A stretch of DNA of 64,000 nt from JAEUHO01 sp046350655 (GCA_046350655.1 JAXMAB010000006.1:434001-498000), one strand, 5' to 3'. Numbered from the stretch's first letter, positions 31,583 through 39,783 are shown. Notes: generated from the letters alone by a model not told the origin. Made by a program: numbers and translations.

Positions 31583-33873
31583 CAGCGTCCGATCTCCCCG
31601 GCGACGGGGGCGAGGAGGGCCTCGACGGGCGCGAAGTCGTCGGTGAGGACGAGGCCGCCCGCGCGCGCGACGACGGCGTCCACCTGCGCGGGCGTGAAGC
31701 GGACGACGGGCAGCGTGCGCGCGGGGTCCTTCGACGCGGGGTCGGGGCGGCGCAGCCCGTCGAGGTCGCGCGGGCGGTGCGTCGCGACCACGACGAACGT
31801 CTCGCGGCCGCCCGACGGCTCGCCGAGGGCCAGCACCTCGACGTGCGCGAACCCGGTGCGCGTGGTCGCGACGATGGCGCCGAGGAACGCGCCGCCGCCG
31901 GTCGCGTCCACGACGTTGAGCAGGTAGGCGCCCTCGGGGACGACCGCCTGCGCGATCAACGCGATGAACTCGCGCGTGGTGAGGTGCCACGGCACCGCGA
32001 CGTCGCTGAACGCGTCGCCGTAGACGAGGTCGAAGCGCGGCGCCGCGCTGTCGTCCTCGAGCGGCTCGTGCGGGTCGGGGGGGGCGTCGCGCCGCGCCGC
32101 GCGGCGGAACGCCCCGACGTCCCAGATGCCGGTGCGGCCGTCGGCGTCGTGGACGTGGACGCGGCCGTCGTCGGCGAGGCCGAGCGTCGACCGCGCCACG
32201 CGGGTGACGACGGGGTCGAGCTCGGCGACGTGGACGTCGGCGTTCGGGTAGCGGTGGGCGAGCCAGCGGGGGAACGTGCAGGCGCCGCCGCCGATGGAGT
32301 ACGTCTCGACGCGGCGCGCGTCCGCGGGCCAGAGCCGCGCGGTCACGGCGGCGTAGATGCCCTCGTAGCCGTAGCCGAGCCACGTCGGGTCGTCGAGGTC
32401 GGTGTAGCCGTGCACGAAGCCGTCGAGCACGAGGCGGCGGACGCGCGCGCGACCGGTCGCCGCGTACTCGGGGGGCTCGTCCACGCGGACCTGCTGGTAC
32501 GCGCTCTCGCGGACGAGGAGCGCGCCGCCGTCGGGCCGCAGCCGCAGCGCGCGGCCCACGTCGGCGGCGGGGGGGAGGACGCACGCGAGCGTCGCGAGGC
32601 CGAGCGCCACCGCGAACGGGACCTCGACCCGCGCGCGCACGCCGGCCGGCAGCAGCGCGAGCCCGCACGCGGTGGCCGCGAGCGCGCCGCCGGTGAACAG
32701 CCACGGCACGAGGAGCGGCGCGGTGAGGAGCGTGGCCGCGAGGCAGCCCAGCGTCTGCCACGCGGTGACGCGGCCCACGGTGCGCGCGTCGTCGTCGCCG
32801 CCGAGCGCACCGCGGAGCGCGACGGGCGGGATCGCCGCCAGCGCCGCGCACGCGGGGCCCCAGGCGAGGACCGCGCCGAGCGCGATCCGCGCGGGGCGCC
32901 CGGCGCCCGACGCCGACGAGAGCGCCGCCACGATCGCCGGCGTCCACGCGGTGCCGATCACGAGCGCGGCCGCGACGACGCACAGCCGCGCGAGCGCCGC
33001 GCGCGGGTCGCCGCGGTCCGCTAGGCGCCCGCCGATCACGCCGCCGACCGTCGCGCCGAGCAGCACCGCGAGGAACACGGCGGTCCACGCGTGGAGCCCG
33101 TGGCCCGTCAGGCGACCACACGTGCGCGCCGCGACGATCTCGACCAGCAACAGCGCGGCGCCGGCGGCCGCGGACACGGCCGCGGCCTGCCCGCGCGTCC
33201 ACGCGGCGGGCGCGCGCGACGTCGGGGCGGCCGCACGCTCGGGGGCGAGGTCGGGGGCGAGGTCGGGGGTCCGGGACGCGAGGCCCGCGGCGCCGCGACG
33301 CCCGAGCAGCGCGAGGACTCCGGCGACGACGGCGAGGCCCGCGGCGGTCCCGTGGAGCGCCGCGCGGACGCCGACGTGGGGGACCACGACGAACGCCGTC
33401 CCGAGGAGCCCCACGACGCACCCCGCCGACCCCGCGGCCGACAGGCGGCCGAGCACGCGGCCCGGCGACGGGTGGCCCTGCGTCGCGAGCGCGGCCGCGA
33501 GCGGGAAGACGAGGCCCAAGGCGTACGTCGCGGGCAGGGCCCACAGGGCGGAGGCGACCCAGCCGGTCGACCCGCCGTACGCCAGGGTCGTGGTCCGCGC
33601 CGGCCCGACGAGCGCCGCGAACTCGACGCCGACCGCGGCGTACCCGAGCGCGCGGACGAGGAGCGCCGCGCCCGCGTCGGGCCGGCGGCGGGCCCACGTG
33701 CCGCCGCGGCGGTTGCCGAGCGCCGAGCCGAGCATCACGACCGCGATCGCGGTCGTCCACGCCTCGATCGTCGTGCCCGTGTGCGGCGCGAGGACGCGCG
33801 GGATCAGCACCTGGAGGACGAACGCGCCCGTCCCGGCGGCGAAGGCGGCCAGGAGGGGGGCGGCGCTCCGCAT
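31582..33873 (-). CDS. membrane-fused spermidine-synthase-like protein (copy 1)
   Basis: 763 residues from the ATG at 33873; an in-frame ATG at 33915 lies upstream of the likely -10 box. The layout equals its downstream paralogue: about 12 helices (LLAAFAAGTGAFVLQVLIPRVLAPHTGTT opens the first repeat), then a methyltransferase-like synthase domain with YSIGGGACTFPRWLAHRYP, VAELDPVVTRVA and LVYGDAFSDVAVPWHLTTREF. The interdomain loop near residue 195 contains a copied REP-like 16-mer and a PDLAPDLAPE repeat. Identity between the copies is clear but moderate, so the duplication is old. Confidence 0.82.
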   Translation of the reverse strand: MRSAAPLLAAFAAGTGAFVLQVLIPRVLAPHTGTTIEAWTTAIAVVMLGSALGNRRGGTWARRRPDAGAALLVRALGYAAVGVEFAALVGPARTTTLAYGGSTGWVASALWALPATYALGLVFPLAAALATQGHPSPGRVLGRLSAAGSAGCVVGLLGTAFVVVPHVGVRAALHGTAAGLAVVAGVLALLGRRGAAGLASRTPDLAPDLAPERAAAPTSRAPAAWTRGQAAAVSAAAGAALLLVEIVAARTCGRLTGHGLHAWTAVFLAVLLGATVGGVIGGRLADRGDPRAALARLCVVAAALVIGTAWTPAIVAALSSASGAGRPARIALGAVLAWGPACAALAAIPPVALRGALGGDDDARTVGRVTAWQTLGCLAATLLTAPLLVPWLFTGGALAATACGLALLPAGVRARVEVPFAVALGLATLACVLPPAADVGRALRLRPDGGALLVRESAYQQVRVDEPPEYAATGRARVRRLVLDGFVHGYTDLDDPTWLGYGYEGIYAAVTARLWPADARRVETYSIGGGACTFPRWLAHRYPNADVHVAELDPVVTRVARSTLGLADDGRVHVHDADGRTGIWDVGAFRRAARRDAPPDPHEPLEDDSAAPRFDLVYGDAFSDVAVPWHLTTREFIALIAQAVVPEGAYLLNVVDATGGGAFLGAIVATTRTGFAHVEVLALGEPSGGRETFVVVATHRPRDLDGLRRPDPASKDPARTLPVVRFTPAQVDAVVARAGGLVLTDDFAPVEALLAPVAGEIGR
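33238..33270 (-). repeat. 12-bp tandem repeat (PDLA)
   Basis: GGGGGCGAGGTC repeats in tandem and encodes PDLAPDLAPE in the interdomain loop, directly beside the REP-like copy at 33272. Confidence 0.6.
33272..33287 (+). repeat. REP-like 16-mer inside a loop of the fused synthase gene
   Basis: CGGGACGCGAGGCCCG matches the intergenic form exactly. It is translated antisense as part of GLASRTPD in a non-membrane loop. Confidence 0.6.
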
Positions 33874-33881
33874 GGGGCGCC

Positions 33882-33887
33882 ACCCTA
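33882..33887 (-). promoter_or_regulatory. -10-like TAGGGT before the fused synthase pair
   Basis: GGGTAGGGTGG on the minus strand, 8 bp before the ATG at 33873. Confidence 0.4.
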
Positions 33888-33992
33888 CCCTCCCGGCTCC
33901 GGACGTTCGCGGCACCGCTGGGGCGCTGCTGCCGCGCGGCCCCGCGACGGGGTCGCCGGCCCGCGCGCGCGGGCCGAGGCCCTGGTTCGAGA

Positions 33993-34138
33993 GTGCCCGT
34001 CGCGAGCCCGGCGAGACCGACGCGAGGCGGGCCGCACGGAGGCGGAAGGGCCCGGAGGCGGGTTCTGGACCCGTTGAGGAGCCCTGCCGCCGAGTACGCC
34101 CGCCGCAGCGAGAGGATCGCCGGGCGCAGCAGGGAGGA
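33993..34138 (+). repeat. 145-bp dispersed repeat, copy A
   Basis: Starting at GTGCCCGTCGCGAGCCCGGC, the first 40 bp are identical to the reverse complement of 39728-39767. Similarity then resumes through CGGAGGCGGGTT, GACCCGT and GCCCGCCGCAGCGAGAGGAT. It fills most of the 279 bp non-coding gap between two minus-strand genes. No open frame in it looks coding. Confidence 0.75.
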
Positions 34139-34152
34139 TCTCGAAACAGGGC

Positions 34153-34431
34153 CTACGCCGAGAGGTCGCCGAGCCGGCGGACCGACGTCACGTCGGCGGC
34201 GGGCACCACGATCGACTTGTGGCGGGGCCACGGGCCCACGGCCGCGGTGCGGGCCAGGTACTCGGCCTTCGTCGGCCCGCCGGGCACCTCGTCGAACACG
34301 TCCGCGTCGTGCAGGAGGACGCCCGCCGGGCCCACCTCGTGGACCCGCCCGACGTAGGTCCGCGGGCCCCGCGTCTCGACGACGCAGGTGATCCCGTGGA
34401 GCTCGTGCGTGTCGTGATGGAAGGTGCCCAC
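34153..34431 (-). CDS. small hypothetical protein, beta-rich
   Basis: 92 residues from ATG 34431. It is predicted to be cytoplasmic, without signal or membrane helix. The pattern HGITCVVETRGPRTYVGRVHEVGPAGVLLHDADVFDE suggests a small Sm/SH3-like beta barrel, followed by RHKSIVVPAADVTSVRRLGDL, also reminiscent of Sm-like or RNA-binding barrels. I do not recognise a named family. It lies 13 bp after the bacilliredoxin gene on the same strand and is probably co-transcribed with it. Confidence 0.6.
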   Translation of the reverse strand: MGTFHHDTHELHGITCVVETRGPRTYVGRVHEVGPAGVLLHDADVFDEVPGGPTKAEYLARTAAVGPWPRHKSIVVPAADVTSVRRLGDLSA

Positions 34432-34444
34432 GGGGCCCCGCGAC

Positions 34445-34873
34445 CTACGACGCCTTGGCGCAGTGCTTGTCGAACGCGGCCTTCAGGTCGTTCGCGATCA
34501 TGGCCGGGGCGCGGCCCTCGATCTGGTGCCGCGGCACGAAGTGGACGACCTTGCCGTCCTTGAACAGCGCGAGGCTCGGGCTGCTCGGCGGGTACTCCGC
34601 GAACAGCGACCGGGCCTTCGCCACGGCGTCGAGGTCCTGGCCCGCGAACACCGTCACGACCGCGTCGGGCTTCGTCGCGTGCTGCAGCGCCATCGCGACG
34701 CCGGGCCGCGCGCCGCCGGCGGCGCACCCGCACACCGAGTTGATCACCAGGAGCGCGGTGCCCTTCTGGCCCTTCGCGAACCCCTCGACCTCGCCGGAGG
34801 TCCGCAGTTCCTTCACGCCGAGGCGCGTGAGCTCGGCGCGCATGGGGGAGACGAGTTCCTCGGGGTACGGCAT
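34445..34873 (-). CDS. BrxA/BrxB-type bacilliredoxin
   Basis: 142 residues, the usual length. The CGC redox motif is visible as VINSVCGCAAGGARP (Cys48 and Cys50), within a thioredoxin-like fold that also has PPSSPSLALFKDGKVVHFVPRHQIEG. In Bacillus these proteins remove bacillithiol from S-bacillithiolated proteins. Many bacteria without bacillithiol keep homologues, so the thiol used here is unknown. The ATG at 34873 is followed by PYPEELVSPMR as in the family. A TAGGAT hexamer lies 27 bp upstream. Confidence 0.9.
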   Translation of the reverse strand: MPYPEELVSPMRAELTRLGVKELRTSGEVEGFAKGQKGTALLVINSVCGCAAGGARPGVAMALQHATKPDAVVTVFAGQDLDAVAKARSLFAEYPPSSPSLALFKDGKVVHFVPRHQIEGRAPAMIANDLKAAFDKHCAKAS

Positions 34874-34900
34874 GGGGGCTCCAGGGTCGGGGACTACGCC

Positions 34901-34906
34901 ATCCTA
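34901..34906 (-). promoter_or_regulatory. -10-like TAGGAT before the bacilliredoxin gene
   Basis: GGTAGGATGGCG on the minus strand, 27 bp before the ATG at 34873. Confidence 0.4.
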
Positions 34907-34967
34907 CCGGCGACGCGGCGGTCGCGGCGCCCGAACCGACCGGGGCCCCGCGTCGGTCCGTCCGGGG

Positions 34968-35987
34968 TCAGGCCTGCGCCTTGACCTCCGCGATGATCGC
35001 GTCCGTCAGCTGCCGCGTGCTCGCCGTGCCCCCGATGTCGGGCGTCAGCGCCTCCTTCTTCTTCGTCACCGCCGCCACGCCGCGCCGGATCCGCGTGAAC
35101 GCGGTCTTCTCGCCGAGGTGGTGGCACATCATCGCCGCCGACAGGATCATCGCGATCGGGTTCGCGATGCCCTTCCCCGCGATGTCCGGCGCCGACCCGT
35201 GGACCGCCTCGAACACCGCGGCGTGCCGCCCGTAGTTGGCGCCCGGGACGAGCCCGAGCCCGCCCACGAGGCCCGCGGCGAGGTCGCTCACGATGTCGCC
35301 ATACAGGTTCTCGAGCAGCAGCACGTCGAAGTCCGACGCGCGCCGCACGAGCTTCATGCACAGGGCGTCCACGAGCACCTCGTCGTAGGCGATCTGCCCG
35401 GTCCAGTGCTTGCTCGACTCGCGGCAGCAGTCGAGGAAGAGCCCGTCGGCCAGCTTCATGATGTTCGCCTTGTGGACCGCGGTGACGCGCTTGCGGTCCC
35501 AGGCGTGCGCGTGCTGGAACGCGAACTTGGCGATGCGCCGCGAGGCCCGGCGCGTGATCACCTTGATCGACGTCACCACGCCCGGCGCGACGAGGTTCTC
35601 GAGGCCGGCGTAGAGGTCCTCGGTGTTCTCCCGCACGATCACGAGGTCGACCGGCCCGTACGGCGTCTCGAGCCCGGGCACCGTCTTGACGGGCCGCACG
35701 TTGGCGAACAGCTCGAGGGTCTTGCGCAGCCGGACGTTGGCCGAGACGTGCCCGCCGCCGATCGGGGTCGTCGTCGGGCCCTTCAGCGCGACCTTCACGG
35801 CGCGGATGCGGTCGACGACCGACGCGGGCAGCGCGTCGCCGTGGCTCTGCACCGCGGCGAGCCCGCACGGCAGCGACTCCCACTCGACCTTCACCCCCGC
35901 GCCCTCGATCACGCGCACCGCGGCCTCGGTGACCTCGGGGCCGATGCCGTCGCCGGGGAGGAGGATCGCGCGGTGGGTCGTCGACAT
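34968..35987 (-). CDS. isocitrate/isopropylmalate dehydrogenase family, probably NAD-dependent isocitrate dehydrogenase
   Basis: 339 residues, typical of the short NAD-type IDH group. LLPGDGIGPEV opens the fold. Substrate residues lie in GGGHVSANVRLRKTLELFANVRPVKTVPG (Ser and Asn of the phospho-loop, Arg residues), VIVRENTEDLYAGLE is the tyrosine-bearing active site, and AVHKANIMKLADGLFLD supplies the catalytic Lys. EAVHGSAPDIAGKGIANPIAM is the cofactor loop. The VxxGLE form and the SxNxxLRK loop favour isocitrate over isopropylmalate as substrate, but homoisocitrate cannot be excluded. It belongs to the TCA cycle if IDH. Confidence 0.88.
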   Translation of the reverse strand: MSTTHRAILLPGDGIGPEVTEAAVRVIEGAGVKVEWESLPCGLAAVQSHGDALPASVVDRIRAVKVALKGPTTTPIGGGHVSANVRLRKTLELFANVRPVKTVPGLETPYGPVDLVIVRENTEDLYAGLENLVAPGVVTSIKVITRRASRRIAKFAFQHAHAWDRKRVTAVHKANIMKLADGLFLDCCRESSKHWTGQIAYDEVLVDALCMKLVRRASDFDVLLLENLYGDIVSDLAAGLVGGLGLVPGANYGRHAAVFEAVHGSAPDIAGKGIANPIAMILSAAMMCHHLGEKTAFTRIRRGVAAVTKKKEALTPDIGGTASTRQLTDAIIAEVKAQA

Positions 35988-36016
35988 CGGGGGCTCCGGG
36001 GCGGGACGAGCGGGGG

Positions 36017-36022
36017 AGGGTA
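36017..36022 (-). promoter_or_regulatory. -10-like TACCCT before the isocitrate dehydrogenase gene
   Basis: GGCTACCCTCC on the minus strand, 29 bp before the ATG at 35987. Confidence 0.35.
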
Positions 36023-36127
36023 GCCGCGCCCTCCGGGCCCGTGTACTTTCCCGGACCGTTCGCCCGCGATCCTCGGAACTTCCGATCGGACCGATCGGCG
36101 CCGTCGTCCCCCCGGAGCCCGACGCCT

Positions 36128-36643
36128 GTGCCCGCCGACGACGTCCCCTCCGCCGCCGCGGACGACCCGGTCTCCCCGGACGACGAAGGGCGCGACGCCG
36201 ACGGCTTCCTCACGCCCGCGCGCGTGCGCGGCCTCTTCGACCGCGCCGTCGTCCACTTCAACGCGACGCGCTTCTTCGAGTCCCACGAGGACTGGGAGAC
36301 GATCTGGCACGAGTGCGAAGGCGCGCACCGCCTCTTCGTGCAGGGCCTCATCCAGCTCGCCGCCGCGTTCCACCACGTCGATCACGGCACCGCGAGCGGC
36401 CTCGTGAAGCTCCTGCGCTCGTCGTGCGAGAAGCTCGCCGCCCCGACCTCCGAGACCCACGGCCTCGACGTCGCGCGCCTCGCCGCCGACCTCGTGCCGT
36501 GGTGGGCCTTCGGCGAACGCGTCGCGACCGGGGCCGCGAAGCGCGGGCCCCTGACCCCGCCGTTCCCGACGCTCCGCTACGTCGAGGGCCGCGTGCCGGC
36601 GCCGCTCCCGCCCGAGCCGCACGACGACGAGTCCCCCGACTGA
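36128..36643 (+). CDS. DUF309 family protein
   Basis: 171 residues from GTG 36128; an earlier in-frame ATG at 36041 would add 29 Pro/Ser/Arg-rich residues that look non-coding. The core HFNATRFFESHEDWETIWHE and FVQGLIQLAAAFHHVDHG is the DUF309 signature (Glu, His and Trp residues on two helices). The biochemical function of the family is unknown; it is a small all-helical cytoplasmic protein. The N-terminal 45 residues are acidic and low complexity. It diverges from the isocitrate dehydrogenase gene. Confidence 0.75.
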   Translation: MPADDVPSAAADDPVSPDDEGRDADGFLTPARVRGLFDRAVVHFNATRFFESHEDWETIWHECEGAHRLFVQGLIQLAAAFHHVDHGTASGLVKLLRSSCEKLAAPTSETHGLDVARLAADLVPWWAFGERVATGAAKRGPLTPPFPTLRYVEGRVPAPLPPEPHDDESPD

Positions 36644-36656
36644 CGCGTCCCCCTCC

Positions 36657-36700
36657 CGGGACCGCGAGGCCCGGCCCGCGCCGGCCGCCGGGCCTCGCGT
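36657..36700. repeat. REP inverted pair (hairpin)
   Basis: CGGGACCGCGAGGCCCG faces a partial reverse copy CCGGGCCTCGCG after 15 bp. The arms can pair as CGCGAGGCCCGG/CCGGGCCTCGCG. It lies 14 bp after the DUF309 stop and could also act as a terminator. Confidence 0.7.
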
Positions 36701-36995
36701 GCATCGCCCGGCCCCTGCACGAGGGGACGAGGCTGGGGCCGCCGCTACGACGCGGGCGGATCGGAGGGCCACCGGCGGGCGCGAACGCACGCGCCGCGTC
36801 GCGGAGGCTCCTCGGCGTGGCGCAAGAACACGGCCTCCCTCTCAGGCCCTACGCCAGCTCGGGCCTTCATCCGCTGCGCGGACCGGTCGGCAAGGTCGCC
36901 TCCGCGACGCGCCCGGGTCGCATCCATCGGCCCCCACCGGCCGATGAGCGTCGTTCGGCCCCTGTCGCGGCTCGTCCCTCGTGAATGGACCGGGC

Positions 36996-37001
36996 TAGGA
37001 T
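36996..37001 (+). promoter_or_regulatory. -10-like TAGGAT
   Basis: GGGCTAGGATCCTG, 53 bp before the ATG at 37055. Confidence 0.4.
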
Positions 37002-37054
37002 CCTGCCCTTCGCCCCGTACCCCGCCCGCCGTTCCTCCCGCCCGGAGCCCGCCC

Positions 37055-37747
37055 ATGGACCACGACGCGCTGCCGCCGCTCGCCCCCCGCACCTCGTTCG
37101 CGACGGTGCTCGCGTTCCTCGGGCTCCTCGCCATGGCCGCGGGCTGGTTCCTCCCCTGGATCGCGCGCCTCGACGTGGACGGGATGGGGATCTCCGACGC
37201 CGAGCTGGGGCGGCTCGAGGAGCAGGGGAAGCGCGAGGGCGTGCCGGACGCCGTGATGGCGGTGGTGAAGCGCATGCGGTCGAACGAGGCCGTGAGCGGC
37301 CGCGACCTGTCGGTGCTCGGCGACCACTTCATCTCGCGCGACGGCGACACGCTGCCGGCGAAGGAGCGCCGCGGGTGGGCCGTCGGCCTCGCGGTGATGC
37401 GGTGGGCGCCGTACGCGCTCGCGGGCGTCGCGCTCCTGCTGCTGCTCGGCCGGCTCCGCAAGCCGTCGTTCCCCGTGGGCACGCTCGTCCTGTCGGTCGC
37501 GTTGCTCGTCGGCGGCTTCGCGGCGCTGCTCTGGATCGGCGCCTCGAACAACGCCCGCGAGGCCGTCGCGAAGAACCCGACGGTCCTCGGGGTCGGCCTG
37601 TACGGGATCGTGTTCGGGGGCGCGGCGGCCTTCCTCGGCGGGCTCTTCGGCGTCCGCACCTCGACGTGGTGGAAGGTCTACCTGCTCACGATCCTCGTCG
37701 TCGTCGGCACGATCGTCGGCATCGGCATGTACGTCGACCCGCGCTGA
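37055..37747 (+). CDS. hypothetical membrane protein, four helices
   Basis: 230 residues from the ATG at 37055 (GGAG 9 bp upstream). Four membrane helices: VLAFLGLLAMAAGWFLPWI (about 17-35), YALAGVALLLLLG, TLVLSVALLVGGFAALLWIG and a C-terminal YLLTILVVVGTIVGIGMYV, with another hydrophobic hairpin before it. The loop between the first and second helices (about 75 residues) is polar and charged and probably periplasmic. I do not recognise the family. No catalytic motif is visible and the neighbours give no clear hint. Confidence 0.6.
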   Translation: MDHDALPPLAPRTSFATVLAFLGLLAMAAGWFLPWIARLDVDGMGISDAELGRLEEQGKREGVPDAVMAVVKRMRSNEAVSGRDLSVLGDHFISRDGDTLPAKERRGWAVGLAVMRWAPYALAGVALLLLLGRLRKPSFPVGTLVLSVALLVGGFAALLWIGASNNAREAVAKNPTVLGVGLYGIVFGGAAAFLGGLFGVRTSTWWKVYLLTILVVVGTIVGIGMYVDPR

Positions 37748-37839
37748 ACGGCCGCGGGGGCGGCGCGCGCTCGATCCTCGGCCCCGGCGCCGATCCCGCG
37801 CGCGCGCCCGACCGGAGGGCGGGCGCGGCGGCGGCCTCG

Positions 37840-37924
37840 GGTCACGGGCGGACTCGGGTCACCGGCGGAGTCTACTCACCGGCGGAGTCTGCTCCCCGGC
37901 GGAGTCTGGGCACCGGCAGTCTCC
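37840..37924. repeat. 17-bp tandem repeat between convergent genes
   Basis: Five imperfect units around CACCGGCGGAGTCTRCT (with GTCACGGGCGGACTCGG at the left and CACCGGCAGTCTCC at the right) end a few bases before the stop of the Lon-N gene. No coding frame fits. Confidence 0.7.
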
Positions 37925-37926
37925 GG

Positions 37927-38622
37927 TCAGTTGAGGCGCGGGTCGGTGCGCGGCGGCAGCGACTCGTCGTGGCCGCGCGCCTTGCGGTCGAGGGCGTCGA
38001 GCAGCAGGACCACGCGGGCGAGGACGTCGTCCTCGGCCAGGATCGCGTAGCGGACCTCCGGCGGCAGGTCGGCGGCCTCGGCCGCGGCGTCCACGAGCCC
38101 GCCGGGGCCGCCGGCGTTGCCGCGGAACTTCGCCGCGAGCTCGCGGAGGCGGCCGATCGGGCCGCGGCGGCCCGGCAGCCGGTCGAGGAGCGCGTGGAGG
38201 TGCACGTCGAACTCCGCCACGCGCGTCGGGTCGTAGGTCTCCGGCGGGACCTCGACCGCCACGCGGCGGTACGGCTCCGACGCGATCTCGGCGACCACCT
38301 TCGCGCGGAAGAGGCCGTACAGCAGCAGCTTGTAGCGGCCGTCGGCGAGCCGCTCGTGGTTGACGATGGCGCCGACGCACACCCGCTCGTGGATCGGCGG
38401 GGCGCCCTCGTACTGCGGTTCCCAGCCGGGCTGCAGGAGGGCCATGGCGATCAGGCGCTCGCCCTCGAGCGCGTCCGCGACCATCTTCCGGTAGCGGTCC
38501 TCGAAGATGTGGAGCGGCGCCAGCCCGTCCGGCAGCAGGACGAGGCTCGGCAGCGGGAACACGGGCACCTCGCCGGAGAAGCCGGCCAGGATCTTCGCGG
38601 GGTCGAGCGGCGCGTCGGCCAT
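37927..38622 (-). CDS. Lon N-terminal (substrate-binding) domain protein
   Basis: 231 residues, a stand-alone LON-N (PF02190-type) protein without ATPase or protease parts. Motifs: VPVFPLPSLVLLPDGLAPLHIFEDRYRKMVADAL, then PIHERVCVGAIVNHERLADGRYKLLLYGLFRAKV, the PUA-like beta domain, followed by helices. Stand-alone members are common; their role is unclear, perhaps binding misfolded proteins. The ATG at 38622 is only 7 bp after a TAGACT hexamer, so the mRNA may be leaderless. Confidence 0.85.
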   Translation of the reverse strand: MADAPLDPAKILAGFSGEVPVFPLPSLVLLPDGLAPLHIFEDRYRKMVADALEGERLIAMALLQPGWEPQYEGAPPIHERVCVGAIVNHERLADGRYKLLLYGLFRAKVVAEIASEPYRRVAVEVPPETYDPTRVAEFDVHLHALLDRLPGRRGPIGRLRELAAKFRGNAGGPGGLVDAAAEAADLPPEVRYAILAEDDVLARVVLLLDALDRKARGHDESLPPRTDPRLN

Positions 38623-38629
38623 GGCCCGC

Positions 38630-38635
38630 AGTCTA
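38630..38635 (-). promoter_or_regulatory. -10-like TAGACT before the Lon-N gene
   Basis: GGTAGACTGCGG on the minus strand, 7 bp before the ATG at 38622. Confidence 0.4.
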
Positions 38636-38681
38636 CCGGGCGTCGCGGCGCCCCCGCCGCCCGGCGTGGTTCCATGGCCGG

Positions 38682-39455
38682 ATGGACCGCGCCCGCCTCC
38701 TCGCGCTGCTCGCGTCCGTCCGCGCCGGCGACGTCGGGGTGGACGCCGCGGCCGCCGCGCTCGCCCACCTCTCGCCCGCGTCGCTCCCCGGCGCCGACGG
38801 CGCGCCGGTCGCCGTGGTGGACCACCACCGCGCGCTGCGCTGCGGGTTCCCCGAGGTCGTCTACGGCCCGGGCAAGGCGCCGGACGACCTCGTGCGGATC
38901 GCGCGGGAGATCCTCGCGCGCGGCGACCGGCTGCTCGTGACGCGGTGCGAGGGGCCGGCGTGCGCGGCGCTGCTCGCCGCGGTGCCGGACGCGGTCCACC
39001 ACCCGAGGGCGCGGGCGGTGACAGTGACCCGAGGCCCGGCGGCCGCCGGCCGGCCCGGCGTCGCGATCGTGACCGCGGGGACCGCGGACGTGCCCGTGGC
39101 CGAGGAGGCCCGCGTGACCGCGGAGGCGCTCGGCGAGGCGCCCGTCGCGATCTACGACGTCGGCGTCGCGGGCCTGCACCGGTTGCTGGCGCGCCACGAC
39201 GCGATCCGCGCGGCGAACGTGCTCGTGGTCGTGGCGGGGATGGAGGGCGCGCTCGCGAGCGTGGTCGGCGGCCTCGTGGACCGTCCGGTGATCGCGGTGC
39301 CGACGAGCGCCGGGTACGGGATGAACCTCGGCGGCGTGACGACGCTCCTCGCGATGCTGAACTCGTGCGCGCCGAACGTCACCGTCGTGAACGTCGACAA
39401 CGGCTTCGGCGCGGGCTACGTCGCGAGCCTCGTGAACCGCGGCCCCGCGCGCTGA
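38682..39455 (+). CDS. larB: LarB, pyridinium-3,5-biscarboxylic acid mononucleotide synthase
   Basis: 257 residues. LarB carboxylates and hydrolyses nicotinic acid adenine dinucleotide, the first step to the nickel-pincer cofactor of lactate racemase-type enzymes. The N-terminal ALAHL.., VDHHRALRCGFPEVVYGPGK region is LarB-specific. The AIR-carboxylase-like C-terminal domain has GVAIVTAGTADVPVAEEARVTAE, DVGVAGLHRLL, VVVAGMEGALASVVGGLV, VIAVPTSAGYG and NSCAPNVTVVNVDNGFGAGY. larC and larE are not in the window, so they would have to be elsewhere for the pathway to work. Confidence 0.92.
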   Translation: MDRARLLALLASVRAGDVGVDAAAAALAHLSPASLPGADGAPVAVVDHHRALRCGFPEVVYGPGKAPDDLVRIAREILARGDRLLVTRCEGPACAALLAAVPDAVHHPRARAVTVTRGPAAAGRPGVAIVTAGTADVPVAEEARVTAEALGEAPVAIYDVGVAGLHRLLARHDAIRAANVLVVVAGMEGALASVVGGLVDRPVIAVPTSAGYGMNLGGVTTLLAMLNSCAPNVTVVNVDNGFGAGYVASLVNRGPAR

Positions 39456-39783
39456 ATCGCTCGGCCGTCGGGTTCGTCGTGGCGCGGGCCTCGGACGGCG
39501 CGGGCCCCGGGGGTCGGTTCGACGCGGGACCGCACGAAACGCGCGTGCGTGCTCCGTCCGCGACGGAGCGTCGGCCGATCCTCGAGCGGGTCGGCCGGGG
39601 CGCGCGTTGGAGCCTCTCCCCGAAGCCTCCCTGCGGCGCGCGGCGATCCTCTCGCTGCGGCGGGCCTGCTCGCCGATCCGCCCCTCGACGGGTCAGGAAC
39701 CCGCCTCCGGGGCTTCCCGGCTGCGCTTGCCCGCCTCGCGTCGGTCTCGCCGGGCTCGCGACGGGCACGATGGGGATCGGCGC
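39456..39783 (+). other. 328-bp non-coding gap between convergent genes
   Basis: It separates larB and the S9 peptidase gene. The right half is copy B of the 145-bp dispersed repeat. The left half (39456-39620) shows no gene or named element. Confidence 0.5.
39625..39767 (-). repeat. 145-bp dispersed repeat, copy B
   Basis: Reverse-complement copy of the element at 33993-34138. The first 40 bp are identical, and CGGAGGCGGGTT and GCCCGCCGCAGCGAGAGGAT blocks are shared, with small indels and diverged stretches between. Confidence 0.75.

Larger units (their letters stand above)
36644..37054 (+). other. 411-bp non-coding gap with REP hairpin and promoter
   Basis: No convincing gene on either strand. 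It contains the REP inverted pair at 36657-36700 and a TAGGAT -10-like box at 36996 for the next gene. The middle (36720-36950) has mixed codon-position composition and no recognisable structure. Confidence 0.5.

Noticed and set aside
36720..36950. Third copy of the 145-bp repeat or a small gene in the 36.6-37.05 kb gap
   Set aside because: Only a short CCTACGCC block is shared with copy A; no coherent alignment and no coding bias.
37840..37924. Possible CRISPR array
   Set aside because: The 17-bp units abut each other with no unique spacers and no cas genes nearby.
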